Source: Platerodrilus igneus (lineage: Eukaryota; Arthropoda; Insecta; Coleoptera; Lycidae). From it: a stretch of 64,000 nucleotides of DNA. Location of the stretch: assembly GCA_036346225.1 (NCBI GenBank), contig JARFIW010000668.1:2315001-2379000 (forward strand), written 5' to 3'. Below the pieces are notes generated by a model. It was not told the origin of the DNA. It saw only the letters and a list, made by a program, of their open reading frames with translations, and did no database searches. Every line of letters starts with the position of its first letter. Position 1 is the first letter of the stretch. The position numbers and the translations under genes were made by a program. This document shows, piece by piece, positions 11,344 through 23,153 of the stretch.

Positions 11344-12773
11344 ATACCTAATCCCCTCTATGGAGTATTGTTTTAAAGTTTGCCTGTATTTAATAGTCAT
11401 AACGCCAATCATACCAGTCGCCAGCTTTTGTAAATGTACAGTGTAGTTTACCTCCCCTACCGACATTTTTTTCTCTTTTTGGCTATATTCCCCTCAATAC
11501 AGTCCATATGTTATTGAACGGGTACGGAATCCCTTCCGCTATGATTCCATGCAACCCTCTTCTATTATTATGGTATTTCATTTATTGAAACCAGTTCTGT
11601 GTTGTTATACCAAAACGGCTATTACATATCCCCCCTCTAATATTTAGCTGCAGCGCTACATGCTACCTGTAGTGCCCGATAGTGGGTCACATCTAAATCA
11701 ACACAAATTTTAGCAGATCGGGATCCGCCCTATGCAATAGTTTTAAATAGTTAAGACGTTTTCTTATTCATGTTGGTTATTTTAGTAACTATTTGTGCCA
11801 TCTATTATTTTGCCTATTGCAAATAAGTTTATTTTCACCATTTATTATTTCATTTACTGCATATATTTTGTGCTTTAATATTATATTACTTTACAGATTA
11901 TCTTGTGATTATTCCAGCATTGTGATTAATTTTGCCGCTGGTATTAAATTGTGTATTTAATCCATCTGAGTTTGACTATGAGATTTGTTATTGTGGTAAG
12001 GGAATTGAGATTTTGGGACTCTGGGAGGCTATTGCTTTGCCTTGTGCTTGCTCAGAACCCTTGGGTCAAGGTTCTAGGTTTTTAGTAGCGGCTCCGACCC
12101 TGGTGCCCATTCCTGCTTCCGTGAACCATAACGGTCCCCCTTTCTGGAAGCCAGCCGCCCACCCCCTCCTGCGGCTGAGTCTAGCCACTGCACTGCCTTG
12201 CTATTGGTGCTTCGGGGCCATAGCCCCAATCGTGATCTCATTTTGTCGCAACACTCATGACCGTCGCAATTTTTTATATTTTCATTTACTCTTTTATGTC
12301 TTTTGTGCCTGCCACGTGTATCTTCACAAATAACACCAGAAGTATTAGTTTTGTTTCTGTCATTAATTTCAAGAGTAGATTTAAGAAAATTCTTACATAC
12401 TTATTTTTTGCCATTTATTTGAAAATGGAAAGCCTAATTTAATCATTTACATTTTTCATTTCTAACGTATCAGTACTTGGGATTAATCAGGTCCATATAC
12501 TTTGACAAAAAGTTCACTTCCTGTTAATGTTATTTAGGCTGTAATATTCACTAAATAAATTTAGTCTGTTTATAAGTTATTTTGGCATTACATTTATAAA
12601 TACATTTGTCACCAAATGGCTTCTTAGCGCTTTAAGGAGCCACTACTCTTTTAGATTTAGCACAAGAAACATTTTTTTCCTCGCATTTCTTAACGTTTTC
12701 TTCTTGTTTTCTCCACTCACTTTCTTTATGATGCGATTTTGGATTTTTTTTTAAATTTTGTATTCCCTTATAG
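11344..12773. other. unassigned DNA with a GC-rich patch
   Basis: A patch at 12000-12240 is clearly richer in GC than its neighbours and gives the + frame 11932-12333 its length. The translation (proline/alanine/leucine-rich, no domain) is not convincing as a protein. A pyrimidine-rich tract lies near 11629-11640. It may be an unrecognised repeat. Confidence 0.35.
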
Positions 12774-12978
12774 GTACCATTTCTTCTTCGATTTGGTTTT
12801 CCTACATTGATTCATCATCAAATGAAAATAACAATGAAGAGAAAGATGTAAAAGAGCTACTACCTGAGAGGAAATGTGGAATCCTAATTGCTATCATCTT
12901 CATCTTTACTGTGATACAAATGCCGCTGCAAATTTCACAAGTTTTTATTATTTTCATGGTTAACTTCTTCATCGGAAA
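12774..12978 (+). CDS. possible host exon encoding membrane segments
   Basis: An open frame of about 68 codons is bounded by an acceptor-like TTCCCTTATAG and a donor-like GGAAA/GTATGT. It encodes an acidic Asn-rich stretch (SSNENNNEEKDVKELLPERK) followed by two hydrophobic segments, the first beginning CGILIAIIFIFTVIQMPLQ and the second around VFIIFMVNFFIG. This is organised like an exon of a multi-pass membrane protein and lacks the stops typical of the surrounding relics. I do not recognise the family, and no neighbouring exon was found. A chance open frame in AT-rich DNA would also give hydrophobic residues, so confidence is low. Confidence 0.3.
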
Positions 12979-14121
12979 GTATGTTCCTTATTCATGTACT
13001 AATATTTTGTTGGGAAGTATTTGTTGGTTTAATATATGAACAAGAGTTAGAATTGTTACTATTCAAGACAACCATCAAAATTCGTTCACTCTTTGTTTTC
13101 CCGGACAGATTCTTAAAAAAAGAAACAAAAGCAAGAATAAAAAAAGGAGGCATATTTTTAAATTATGTAATTTATTTTCGAGTAAAAATAGTCTTTGCGT
13201 TCTAATTATTATTAATAGTGGCATTTCGAAAAATACAGTCTTAATGGGAAATTAAAAAAATCAACAAAATACTTTCAAAAGGGTAGTAAATTGCTATAAA
13301 ATGCTTCTATATTCAACAAAACCTTGCGGAAGACATTAATTCAGAGTAATACTTTATTTTTACACCTTAAAAAATTTTTAATTTAAAAAATTCTCGGGGA
13401 AAAAGTGTATTAAAACTCAAAAAAATACAGTTTTCAAACAAAAATATACTCTTTGCCTATCATTATTTTTAGAGAAAAATTGCACCCATTTGGCTTGATT
13501 GACCTTCTTGCAATTAAACTTCGACGGTCTAGGTTTTCAATTATTATTTTAGGATTAATACACTTTTGACCGGAAATGTTGCATGTGCGAACAATCAGGT
13601 TGCGTTGATGTGGGACGTACACATGAGTTGTAAAATGAGCACATCAGCGGCATCTTTAGGAGTTAGCTTTAATTTACAATAATACAATTTTGAAGGGATA
13701 TAAATTATATTAAGGGATATGTTTTGGAACAATTTGTAAAAAAAAATTTTTTAGTTAATACACTTTTGAACGAAATGTGCAATATATAATATCTAAATAT
13801 CTCCACTTCCACAAATCTAAACCTAATACAAATGTTAGTTTTGCAGTTAAATTTATTACTTATTAACTCTAAAAATTAATGAGGACTTTATTGAAAAGTC
13901 AATTGAACAATTGTACATTTCTTGTAGGTTTAGTATCTACATTACTATCAGTCACTTATATTGGTCTTCATTATATCATTACTATTATTATCATTATTGC
14001 CGACTTTATTATTTTCAAAATCAATTATTTGAATGCAAGCAATAAGCGAGATTAGGGCCAAACGGTCCTGTCTTACATCTAACTTATAGCCTGCAGACAC
14101 ATTTTTATATACAATATTGTA
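12979..14121. other. AT-rich gap with a short repeated motif
   Basis: No gene was recognised. TTAATACACTTTTGA occurs with flanking similarity at about 13553 and 13757, and its reverse complement (AAAAGTGTATTAA) at about 13401. This suggests a degraded small inverted-repeat element. Confidence 0.35.
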
Positions 14122-14430
14122 TTAAATAGAAAAACCACAAACTATACTACACAACACACACACACATGTTCCATTCACGCATGCATTTGCATCAGGCAGA
14201 AACAGGGTAGACCGTAGAGTTTTAGCAAATTCATGAACGGCTATTAGTGTCTTTGATGAGATAATCATACAATAATTTACGGAATTTTGTTTTCGAGTGG
14301 GCGTTCCTAATATTTTATGGAATGAGTTCCAGAGAAGCGAACCTGTGGCCAGGCACGAAGAGCGGTACATTTGAGAATGGTGAATAGGAATGGATAATAC
14401 ATCCACTTGCCTGGTATTGTAAGATATTGT
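14122..14430 (-). pseudogene. C-terminal fragment of a non-LTR reverse transcriptase ORF
   Basis: The minus-strand frame reads VDVLSIPIHHSQMYRSSCLA and then GSLLWNSFHKIL. This matches the C-terminal end of Jockey/CR1-type ORF2 proteins, which typically have a short basic segment, RNSF, and LWNSLP. Nothing upstream of it in the ORF is preserved. Confidence 0.55.
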
Positions 14431-15189
14431 AAGATTTTTAACAAGTCACTAAATAAAATTGTAATGCTTGTAAGCAAAATATTAAACTAATTTGATATCT
14501 CAAATACACCAAAAGAATAATAATTTTTACTTAAGGTTATAGACTTGCAAAAATTCATGTAAACAGGTCATGAAAATCAATTAAAAATATTCTGTAATTA
14601 GGAAAATTTCCATAAATATGCAAATTTTCATATTAATACGTTTAAGATCAATTGGGGTCAGTTACTTCTCATTTTTTAAAAGATTTAGTTTTTAATTAAA
14701 ATAACTAAAATGCAACAGATATTTTAAATAGAAAAATTATTGCAAAGAAAAAATGAATCAGATGCCTTAACATAATTTTAAAAGAACATAATTTTATTAT
14801 TTACAGCACTCGATTTGTCAATTTTTAGGTTACGATTTTTTTTTGTTTTATTTAAAAGTTTTTTCAAAGACGATAGAAATTGAGAATATACGTCATCTGT
14901 AACCGGGATAAGCAGTAAATAATGGTAAATGCGCTCACCTTAGATATCAGCTAATTAATCGGAAATTAGGTTTTCAGATAATTTGACACATAATACAGAA
15001 ACTAGGACAACTATTGAATATATTTTTTAAAACAAATAAATTATTTAATACCTCGAATTTATCAAACTCTTATATATTGGTATTATCATCTGTGGGGTAT
15101 AAATTTTACATAAACGATTATACTAGGGTAACTAACTTATCAAAAAGTTGCATTGATCATATTTTTTTTTAAAGACTACTGTTGACAAA
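14431..15189. other. AT-rich gap, nothing recognised
   Basis: No coding similarity was seen on either strand. The right end may belong to the decayed endonuclease region of the non-LTR element that follows. Confidence 0.4.
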
Positions 15190-17420
15190 GTTCAATTCGA
15201 AATAAACTTGTCGATGATAAACCATAATATAACTGATCATTATCCTATTTATTTACAACTCAAGAGAGAGAATACTATTAATTCCTCTAACGCAACCTTT
15301 ACAGTAAATAGAACCAAAATAGATTTTGCTAATATCTCTCGTCAAATTCATCGATCAAGCTGGAAGCCTGTTTTCTCAATTAATTCTCCAAATCTGGCTG
15401 GGACTGCATTTGCTGATGTTTTAATAAACCATACAAAAGTAATCTTGCTAATGTAACCAAAAATATAAAATATAAAAAGCTGAAGCCCTGGATATCGTAT
15501 GCAATTATCAGATCTATAAAAAGAAAGAACCAAATTAAGAACATAAGTCATTGCTCAAAAAAATAATGCTACGCATTTAGAAAACCATAAAGCATACAGA
15601 AATCTACTTCATAAAGTCATTAAGGAAGCGAAAACACTGTTATGCTAATCAAATTAACAAAAACGTTGGTAACATGAAAAAACTATATAAAACCATACAT
15701 GATATAACTAGTCAAGCAACTAAGACAAGGTTAATTATCTCTATAACAGATGCTGATGGAAATCCTTTTACTTCTGATCACGAATCAGCGAATTTCTACA
15801 ACAATTACTTTACCAATATTGGATTAGATATGGCAACAAGAATGTCTGAGCCACTCAGTGAGGTAAAATATGTATACCCTAATATAAAAGACTATTTTTC
15901 TCTCTCCAGTAAAAAAAAATGAAGCGATTAATTATATTAAGTTACTGAAAAATGATTTAGCTCCTGGCTTTGATGGTATTCGGGTTACATTGGTAAAAAG
16001 CTACCGTGAATTTATTGTAGATCCTCTGCTGCATATACTTAATTAATGTTTTCTAATGGAGTTGTACCAGATGATTTTAAATTGGCTATAGTAATTCCAG
16101 TGTTTAAATCTGGGAATGCTGTCGTCATAGCAATTGTCGATCTATCAGTTTAACTACTGTTTTTTCAAAAAATTTTAAAAAATGTTTAGTTAAAAGATTA
16201 TTTTGACTATCTTCTTAAGCAAAACATATTAAGCTCTCGACAATTTGGATTCAAACCTGGATTAAGTGTAAATGATGCTGTATTTGAGTTGGTGATATTG
16301 CAACGGATAAGCTAGAACATCATAATAAATGCATTGGTGTATTTCTTGATTTGACTAAAGCCTTTGATACGGTACTGCACAAAGGGTTATTAGAAACCCT
16401 CAAGCTCTATGGAGTAACGGTTGTTGCACAATATTTTCCAAATAAGACGCAGAAAGTCAGAATTAAGAATGAATTAAGTAATTGTAAGCACACTCACATT
16501 GGTGTTCCGCAAGGCACTGTTTTTAGACGACTTCTGTTCATATTGCACATTAACTGTATGTTTGCTATTGCTAACATAAATGGTGAAATAATCTCGTATG
16601 CGGATAATACTGCGTTAGTATTTAGTGACTCCACAACGATTGGAGTTAAACACATCAGAGGACGGTATGCAGAAAATAAAAAACTGGCTTGATCATAATA
16701 AATTGTCTTTGAATATAGATAAAACAAAATATGTTCCGTTTTCTTTTACTGAAGCAAACAGACCTACTTTCTCTAACATAAATCCTCCAAATTCTAATAA
16801 AACAATTTTGGAAGTTCAAACCATAAAATATCTTGCTATAATAGTAGACAAGCATCTTAAATGGACATCCTACATTACAAATTTAGTTCCAAAAATTAGG
16901 TATTTAATATATAAATTCTATGAACTTAGAAAAATACTAAATAATAAGTTACTAATTGTTGTCTATAAAGCAGTAGTTGAATCTTTGCTGCAATTTGGAG
17001 CACTTTATACAAGAATGCAATGTATCCACTCACTATCATCCAGAACTATATTCTTAAAATAATTTTCAATAAACCTAAGCTATATCCCACGACTATGCTA
17101 TACTCTAAAGAATTATTAAATATATGAATGTTATATTATTACAATGTCTGCAAGTTCATTTTTAGAAATCACCTACTGAAAAAATTAATTACTCATAATT
17201 ATGTCACCAGGCAAGTGAGAAATGCTCTTATCATGTGCAATTTTTCTAAAAGCAATCAAAGAAAATGTTCATTACATGTTGGGGCACAAGAATATATAAT
17301 TTCTTACCAATGAGCATTAGAAACTTAACAAACTGTAGGCTGTTTTCCATAAAATGTATTGAGTTTGTGTATGAAAATTATATTAGGTGTATAGAGCTCT
17401 TATGAATATATTACTTATAG
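15190..17420 (+). pseudogene. decayed Jockey-like non-LTR retrotransposon ORF2
   Basis: Successive + frames recover an ORF2 from the end of the endonuclease to the C-terminus. ITDHYPIYLQL (15230) is the endonuclease end. Reverse transcriptase pieces are SSRQFGFKPGLSVNDAVFEL with one frameshift (about 16240), FLDLTKAFDTVLHKGLLETL (16345) and GVPQG (16500). ISYADNTALVFSD (16590) has the catalytic YADD changed to YADN. IKYLAIIVDKHLKWTSYI (16825) follows, and the end near 17300 has a GPRIYN-like segment. Several frameshifts and stops are present. The 3' region beyond 17320 is probably untranslated. The clade (Jockey/BS type) is inferred from the motif spacing. Confidence 0.75.
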
Positions 17421-19726
17421 TCCATAGGTACAAATGCACACAGCTATGACAATTTGACTAACTATCACAACTATTACAGGTTGTGCAAGTGTAATAATCT
17501 AGAAGATATAAATAGTTGTTGCACATACAGGTCCCTCTCGGGTCTTGCTGATAAATTCTTCTAAAAATGAATATTTATATACAAGGGCAAACTATAAATT
17601 ACTGTATCTATTATTACTGGGATTAAATTTGATTTGAAAACCTTTTTAGCTTTTTAAGTCGAACCATTGTTAGATTTACACAATGAAAATGACACGTCAA
17701 CCATGCCCAATATCCAGTGTTCACAGCTTGTCAACCTGAAAAACTAAAGTTACTAAAAATTACTAGGGGTGACAATTGAAAGTTTTTTATCGAATTTTAG
17801 AATGTTTTTAGATTTAAACATACATTTTAATAGTTTTCAGACGCCTGAAAATTTTTTACCACGTGTGAAAAGGCAAACTTTTTACAAACACAGCAGATCT
17901 CTACCAGGAGCTCACGTTGGGCGCCAATTAAAATACCTTATAGCCATCACATTTAGAGCTCGGTAAAATAGTATTTAACACACATATAACCTCAAATTTA
18001 TTCGGGGGTTAAATCTCGAGGCGATTTAATGTGTCGTTCAGTTGATATAACTAACACTTACCAGCGGTATCTTGCTCCTGATGCAGCGGCTTTCATGGCT
18101 CTGCAGGGATTTCAGAAAGGGGGAATCACTGTGCTGATAAATCGAAGCACTACAACACATGTCAACACTCGTGGGAAATGGGTAATCAAGTCCTTTTTTT
18201 CTATACATTCGCTCGCACGAAAATGTCTATCACCCCGAGGAGAGGTTAAAGTTCTCTGATGCATATTGGTGGGTACAGCGCCATACGAAGCATAAGAAAT
18301 GCCAACGTTACATGTTCTCAGGCCATAAAGATAAGCCGATGACTGGACTTTCTGTAAGAATCAAAACTTTGTATGGTTTCCACATGCATATGCATTACAA
18401 CATTGATAAGCCAGGCATTTCCCTATGCGAAGTAAGTCCCCTAAACCTAACTAATACAATAAACGTTAAAGCTTTTAAAAAAAGCGTAACAAGCTACTTT
18501 ATTATGTGCCCAAGTACTTAACTGAATTTACTTCAAATTCAATTTAATTTGCATTAAATTTAGCCCCTGTCAATTTTGCTTGTTTAACTACTTTTTCTTA
18601 AATTTCATCGGGCTATTTTTTAGTATCGCTCCTTATTGATAAATCTTGAAAATGTATTTGCACATATGGAATGTCAGTAAAATTCTTTGTGTTAATATAA
18701 TGATAATATTTAAGAGCCATACTTAAAATTTTAAAAAACTCGAACGTCCAAACGAATTTAAAAGTGTTCACAAGTCGTTATACTCTTTATTATTCAATGT
18801 TCTAAAAGTCATGTTTTATATATTCAAATGCAAATAATTTTTTATTGCAGAGAATAGCAGTTATATCATCTAAAACGGTTATTAATATATTTTTTGCTCT
18901 AGGCATAATTTTAATGTCCATCGTTTTTTATAACATAACCAAATTACCAACTCAACCTTCAATATGATCAAATATTATAGTAATTGTTTCTATCAGTTTT
19001 CTGATATATCAGCGTTTATTATAGCTTTAATAGTAAAAAATAATTTTGAATAAAAGCCCCTAATAAATACTTCAATTCGCAACCTTGTAATCATTATTGT
19101 AGAGAAAATATAATCTGTAAACAAAATTTTAATGGATTTTTACTTTTATGATTGTTTTTTTCCAATACTCATTAGATTTTCATGTCCAATTTAAAACCTT
19201 ATGATTATGTATGACCTAAAAGTTTTACATTATTTTGCTGTCCTTGTAGGATAGAAGTACCAGTAGACGACTGGTTAAATAGGTCTAAAAATGGTATCTG
19301 CCATACTTTCAATGTTTATCAAATTAATTTCATAAAACAGTTTTCTGTATATCGTTGCATTAATGTTTTTTTATTTTTGGGCGATACCAGGCAATACAAC
19401 TGAAATCATTTTGGTAATTCATATATATAGTAGTCACAATTTGCCATTAGTCGGACAGTGAAATTTGGTGCTTGAACAAGTACCCCAGTAATCGACCTTA
19501 CACATTTTTTTTCATGTTGTCGGATTTTCGGTGCGTGTTTTGTGTAAAAATGGAAATGCCATGTCAAATATTAATACATTAATACAGTAGAAAATATATT
19601 TTCGCTTAAAAATACATTTATTTCTTTATAAACGTAATATAAGTATAATTCTAAACGCTTTAACTCAAAATGTATATCTGGCTAAACCTTTAGATAACTT
19701 CTTGCGAAAGTGCAAAATAGAACACA
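17421..19726. other. unassigned DNA including a GC-richer block
   Basis: The block 17870-18450 contains GTTGGGCGCCAATT at about 17918-17931 and GTAAGT at about 18433. It has the look of an LTR or leader fragment, but I found neither matching ends nor a second copy. The open frames at 18029-18259 and 18312-18521 have no domain. 18530-19720 is AT-rich with nothing recognisable. Confidence 0.3.
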
Positions 19727-21961
19727 CTAAAGAGCTGTTGGCATACACATAAACTCTAAGGCAACAATTTCTTTATAGAAATGTCCTTTGAACGGAGTAC
19801 ATTTTAAATGGAACCTGCTGCTGCACTCATCACAACCAATATTTTTGAGATTATTGTCTTCTGTATCGCTAATTAATTCAATGTCGCATGAACCGCACTT
19901 GGTAGATCTTACTCTTTCCGCACTTTTACTTTTTTCTAAACTTTTATTTTTGTGCAACAATTGGTCATTACTTGATATATTTTCATCACAATCTAAACCA
20001 TTATTGCTACCCGGTAATTGTTCATTATTTGGTATATTCTGATCATGTTCTGGCCTTACACATTTTTTTGTTTTTCTATTCTTTGCTATTTTCTTCGTTT
20101 TCTTATTTTTTGCTTTCAGGTTGCTTCGCTTTTTTCTTTTTTGTGCTTCTTTTCTCTTCCAAACAGCTTCAATTTTTCTCTGCTTAGCATCTTCTTTCGA
20201 TGATATCGCGCTTCGCATTTGTGATGAGTTTTTGTTTATCTTGCTTTTCAGGATTGGCTTGGAATAAAGCAACATTTGACCACATACATCGATAGTTTTT
20301 GATGGAATAATAACTGTACTTAAGAGTTTTACTTTATTAGATGAGGCAACTTGCGGTGTCATCTTTCAGCATAAACACTTTTGTTCCGGGGGTTGTATAC
20401 TTCCTGGAATTTCCTCTTGTAGAGTAATAACACAGCCATAATCATCAATATCATACCTATGACTATTAGAAGATAGGAATACGATTGGGAGATCATCCAT
20501 GGTTTTGGATGGAAAATCATCTATTGCTACAAAAGAGAGATTATATAGTGTAGTTTCTGGTATTGGCGCATGAGCCTTATTTTCTTGTCCAATGTTACCT
20601 AGAAGAGAACGTTTCGATTTGTATAACTTCTCAAAAATTATGTTTGCATTAACCCTCCTTTCTTTTAAACCACCCTAAAGGCACCTGATAATTTTGTTCT
20701 GTAATTTCACAATCGGCGATGAATGGTGTATTTGGATCGATCATAGCTTGGAGCGTCGTATTAGTTTTCTTCAAAATTTCCAACACATTTAGTATAATCT
20801 ACAACATTTAGATAATATGGAAAAAGACCGCATGTACGGAAACCATTTATTATAGTTTTGGGTAAATTTGTTTTCTCCAGAATCTTTTTCAGAAGTGGGC
20901 AGAACACTGATTCGTTAAAACTTCGTTTGTATTTTCTTCGCACGTTTTCCATTCTCTTACTGTAGCCTGCCATCATGATTTAAGTGGATGCCATTGCTTG
21001 AACAGAACCGCCTAAACACAAACTTAAGTGATTTTTGTGACCGTCTATAAGGATGAGAATTTGTTTCTTGATTCTATTAGCTTCCAGCCACTGACTGAAG
21101 GTTATGGTGATGTACTCGTAAAAACTTCGGATCTTGTCCAACCTGTTTCATTCAAACCTAAACACCACGAAGGGTCCATGCTTTTACGCACATTATTTAG
21201 AGATATGGCATACGGAAACACCATGCAACAATGCGCTATGGCACCATCTGCTGAAACAACTATCAAAACCGTCAAAGCTTATTTTCTTTACCCTTAACAA
21301 TTTGATAACCATTCTTGTACCCTCTAGAGGCTACTATTTTTTCAGCTTTATGACAGAACGAAACTACTCTAGTTTCCATTAAAGATTCTTGTGGTAACGT
21401 CCAAAATATCCAAGGCCTTTCAGTTTCCAAAAACTCTCGTAAACAAGTAAATCATTTTCTTATGGTTTCCTCTGTAAGAACTGCATGCCCTTTGATCAAT
21501 TTTCTGGGTTCCTATGTACCAGCTACGGATTGCGTCTGAAGATTGCAGAATACCATTTTTCTCAGGATGTCCTTTTACGAATGGTATTTTTTTCTTTCGT
21601 TCTTACTTTGTGAAAGTATTATTTTTTGGACTGTATTGAGTATGTCATCCATTTTTCATAGGAAACATCACTTGGCTAAATTTACACACCATTCAACCAC
21701 GGCTTTTTCTTCAGTTATACTCAAAACTGGTGTTAGGCTCGTTCTTCTAGGCTTTTCGGAAATCCCTACGCTCAGTCTATCATGTATTGCGGTTTCCTGT
21801 ATGCCATAAATTTTACTTGCTTTCCGTACACTTACATTATTTTCTCTGATTTACTTTAACGCATCAATTAAAACCTTTTCTGGATATTGGAGTAGTAGAC
21901 GTTTATAAATTTTGTTGCAAGTTTTTCTTTTCTTTTCAAAATTACTCTTTATCTTCCCCAT
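19727..21961 (-). pseudogene. second pogo/Tigger-like transposase, with C-terminal PHD-like finger
   Basis: The start at ATG 21961 (MGKIKSNFEKKRKTCNKIYK) leads into a psq-type helix-turn-helix with VRKASKIYGI (about 21840). Catalytic-domain pieces follow in shifted frames: LTVLIVVSADG with MVFPYAI (about 21240-21300), SWCLGLNETGW (21150) and LILIDGHKNHLSL (21040-21080, with a catalytic Asp). INGFRTCGLFPYYLNVVDYTKC (20800-20860) is the conserved region after the core. The last 211 codons (19727-20362) are lysine-rich and end in CGSCDIELIS...IGCDECSSRFHLKC, a PHD-like Cys/His finger present at the end of some insect Tigger-like proteins. The first part is broken by stops and frameshifts; the last 211 codons are one open frame. 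It differs in sequence from the element at 5.2-7.8 kb. Confidence 0.8.
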
Positions 21962-23035
21962 CTTCCTGCCAAAGTAAAAATAAATAAATACCTAAATGTA
22001 ATTATGAGCGAGATAGATATAGACTGAACAATTTACAGTGCAGAAAAGAATGGTCGACTTCAGATTAAAAATTCCCAGTAGTTTACACTCCAATACTGAA
22101 TATTTTAGAAGCGGTTGACTACTGGTATAATAACAAAATATGTAGGAAAGAGTATCTTAAAATTATTAAGAACAATTTTCTGCGTATTTTGAATGTAAAA
22201 TTATTCCTTAAGCTGCTACTACCTATTTTACCACTGGAAATTTAAATTATTCAAGTATCTAAAAGTCAACCCACTTAATAATTGTCGCATTTTGCTACAT
22301 TGTATTGAATTTATCCTAAAAATCCATTAAATAAACTATTTAAAGTGCTACAAATTTATACTCACTTATAAATTTACAAAACCGCCCAACTAGGCACAAG
22401 TTTTAGATGCACTATACAAGTATTAATTTTTGGAGAAATTCGCCTCATAGAACGTGTTACCTGGTAGCATCAATTTAACATTGCCATTTGCCAATTTTCT
22501 GTTGCCGCAAGGCTTTGCTCTAATTGGTAAATTTTAAACGAACCTGTCCAGATACTGAAAATGGGCGTACTTTGTTAAATTATGCTCTCTAGGGTTAGTT
22601 AACAAGAAATAATGTTTAATGCGTCCAACTACTAGAGACAGTCGACTTTAGGTAGTTCTACCCTATGCCCTTTAGCAAGTCTATAAATAAATTACCAATA
22701 GTAATCAATTAGTTTTATCAGAATTATTTATTTATATTTAATTACTCGCAGTTTTTTTTAATACAAAGTTGAAATGCTGCATAATTAAAAATCCAGCTTA
22801 CATTCTGCTAAGTGAAGCTCTACAGACAAATTTGATAGTTAAAAGGTGTAAATAAAAGCGGCAGAATGGATAAAATATCAAGGCTTTTTATTGTCATCTA
22901 CTAAAGAGCATTATATTGAGCATTTTAAATATAATTTGAAGATTACACTACATGTATACTAATATCTTAATTTTTATTGTAAGCTTCATCCACACACGAT
23001 TACCCATAAAATTAAGAAAAATATTTTATTTTCAG
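21962..23035. other. sequence upstream of the first visible TMEM18 exon
   Basis: Probably intronic. I looked for a TMEM18 first exon (start codon, short peptide, GTRAGT donor) and found none here. No repeat was recognised. Confidence 0.4.
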
Positions 23036-23153
23036 ATTGACTGGAGAGATCCATGGCTAATAGGCCTATGCATTTTTCATTTTTCCATTACAATTATGGC
23101 ATTAACAACTCGAAATTATGGAAATTTACAAGCAATATTATTTTTTATACTAT
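23036..23153 (+). CDS. TMEM18: TMEM18 exon A (first visible)
   Basis: The acceptor is TTTTATTTTCAG and the donor is CTAT/GTAAGT at 23154. The exon is 118 nt: 39 codons plus one base, so it ends in phase 1. It encodes [17 protein letters not shown] and a second hydrophobic stretch, which form the first two membrane segments of the family. Confidence 0.93.

Noticed and set aside
11932..12333. 133-codon + frame as a gene
   Set aside because: Composition follows a GC-rich patch; no start context, domain or splice sites.
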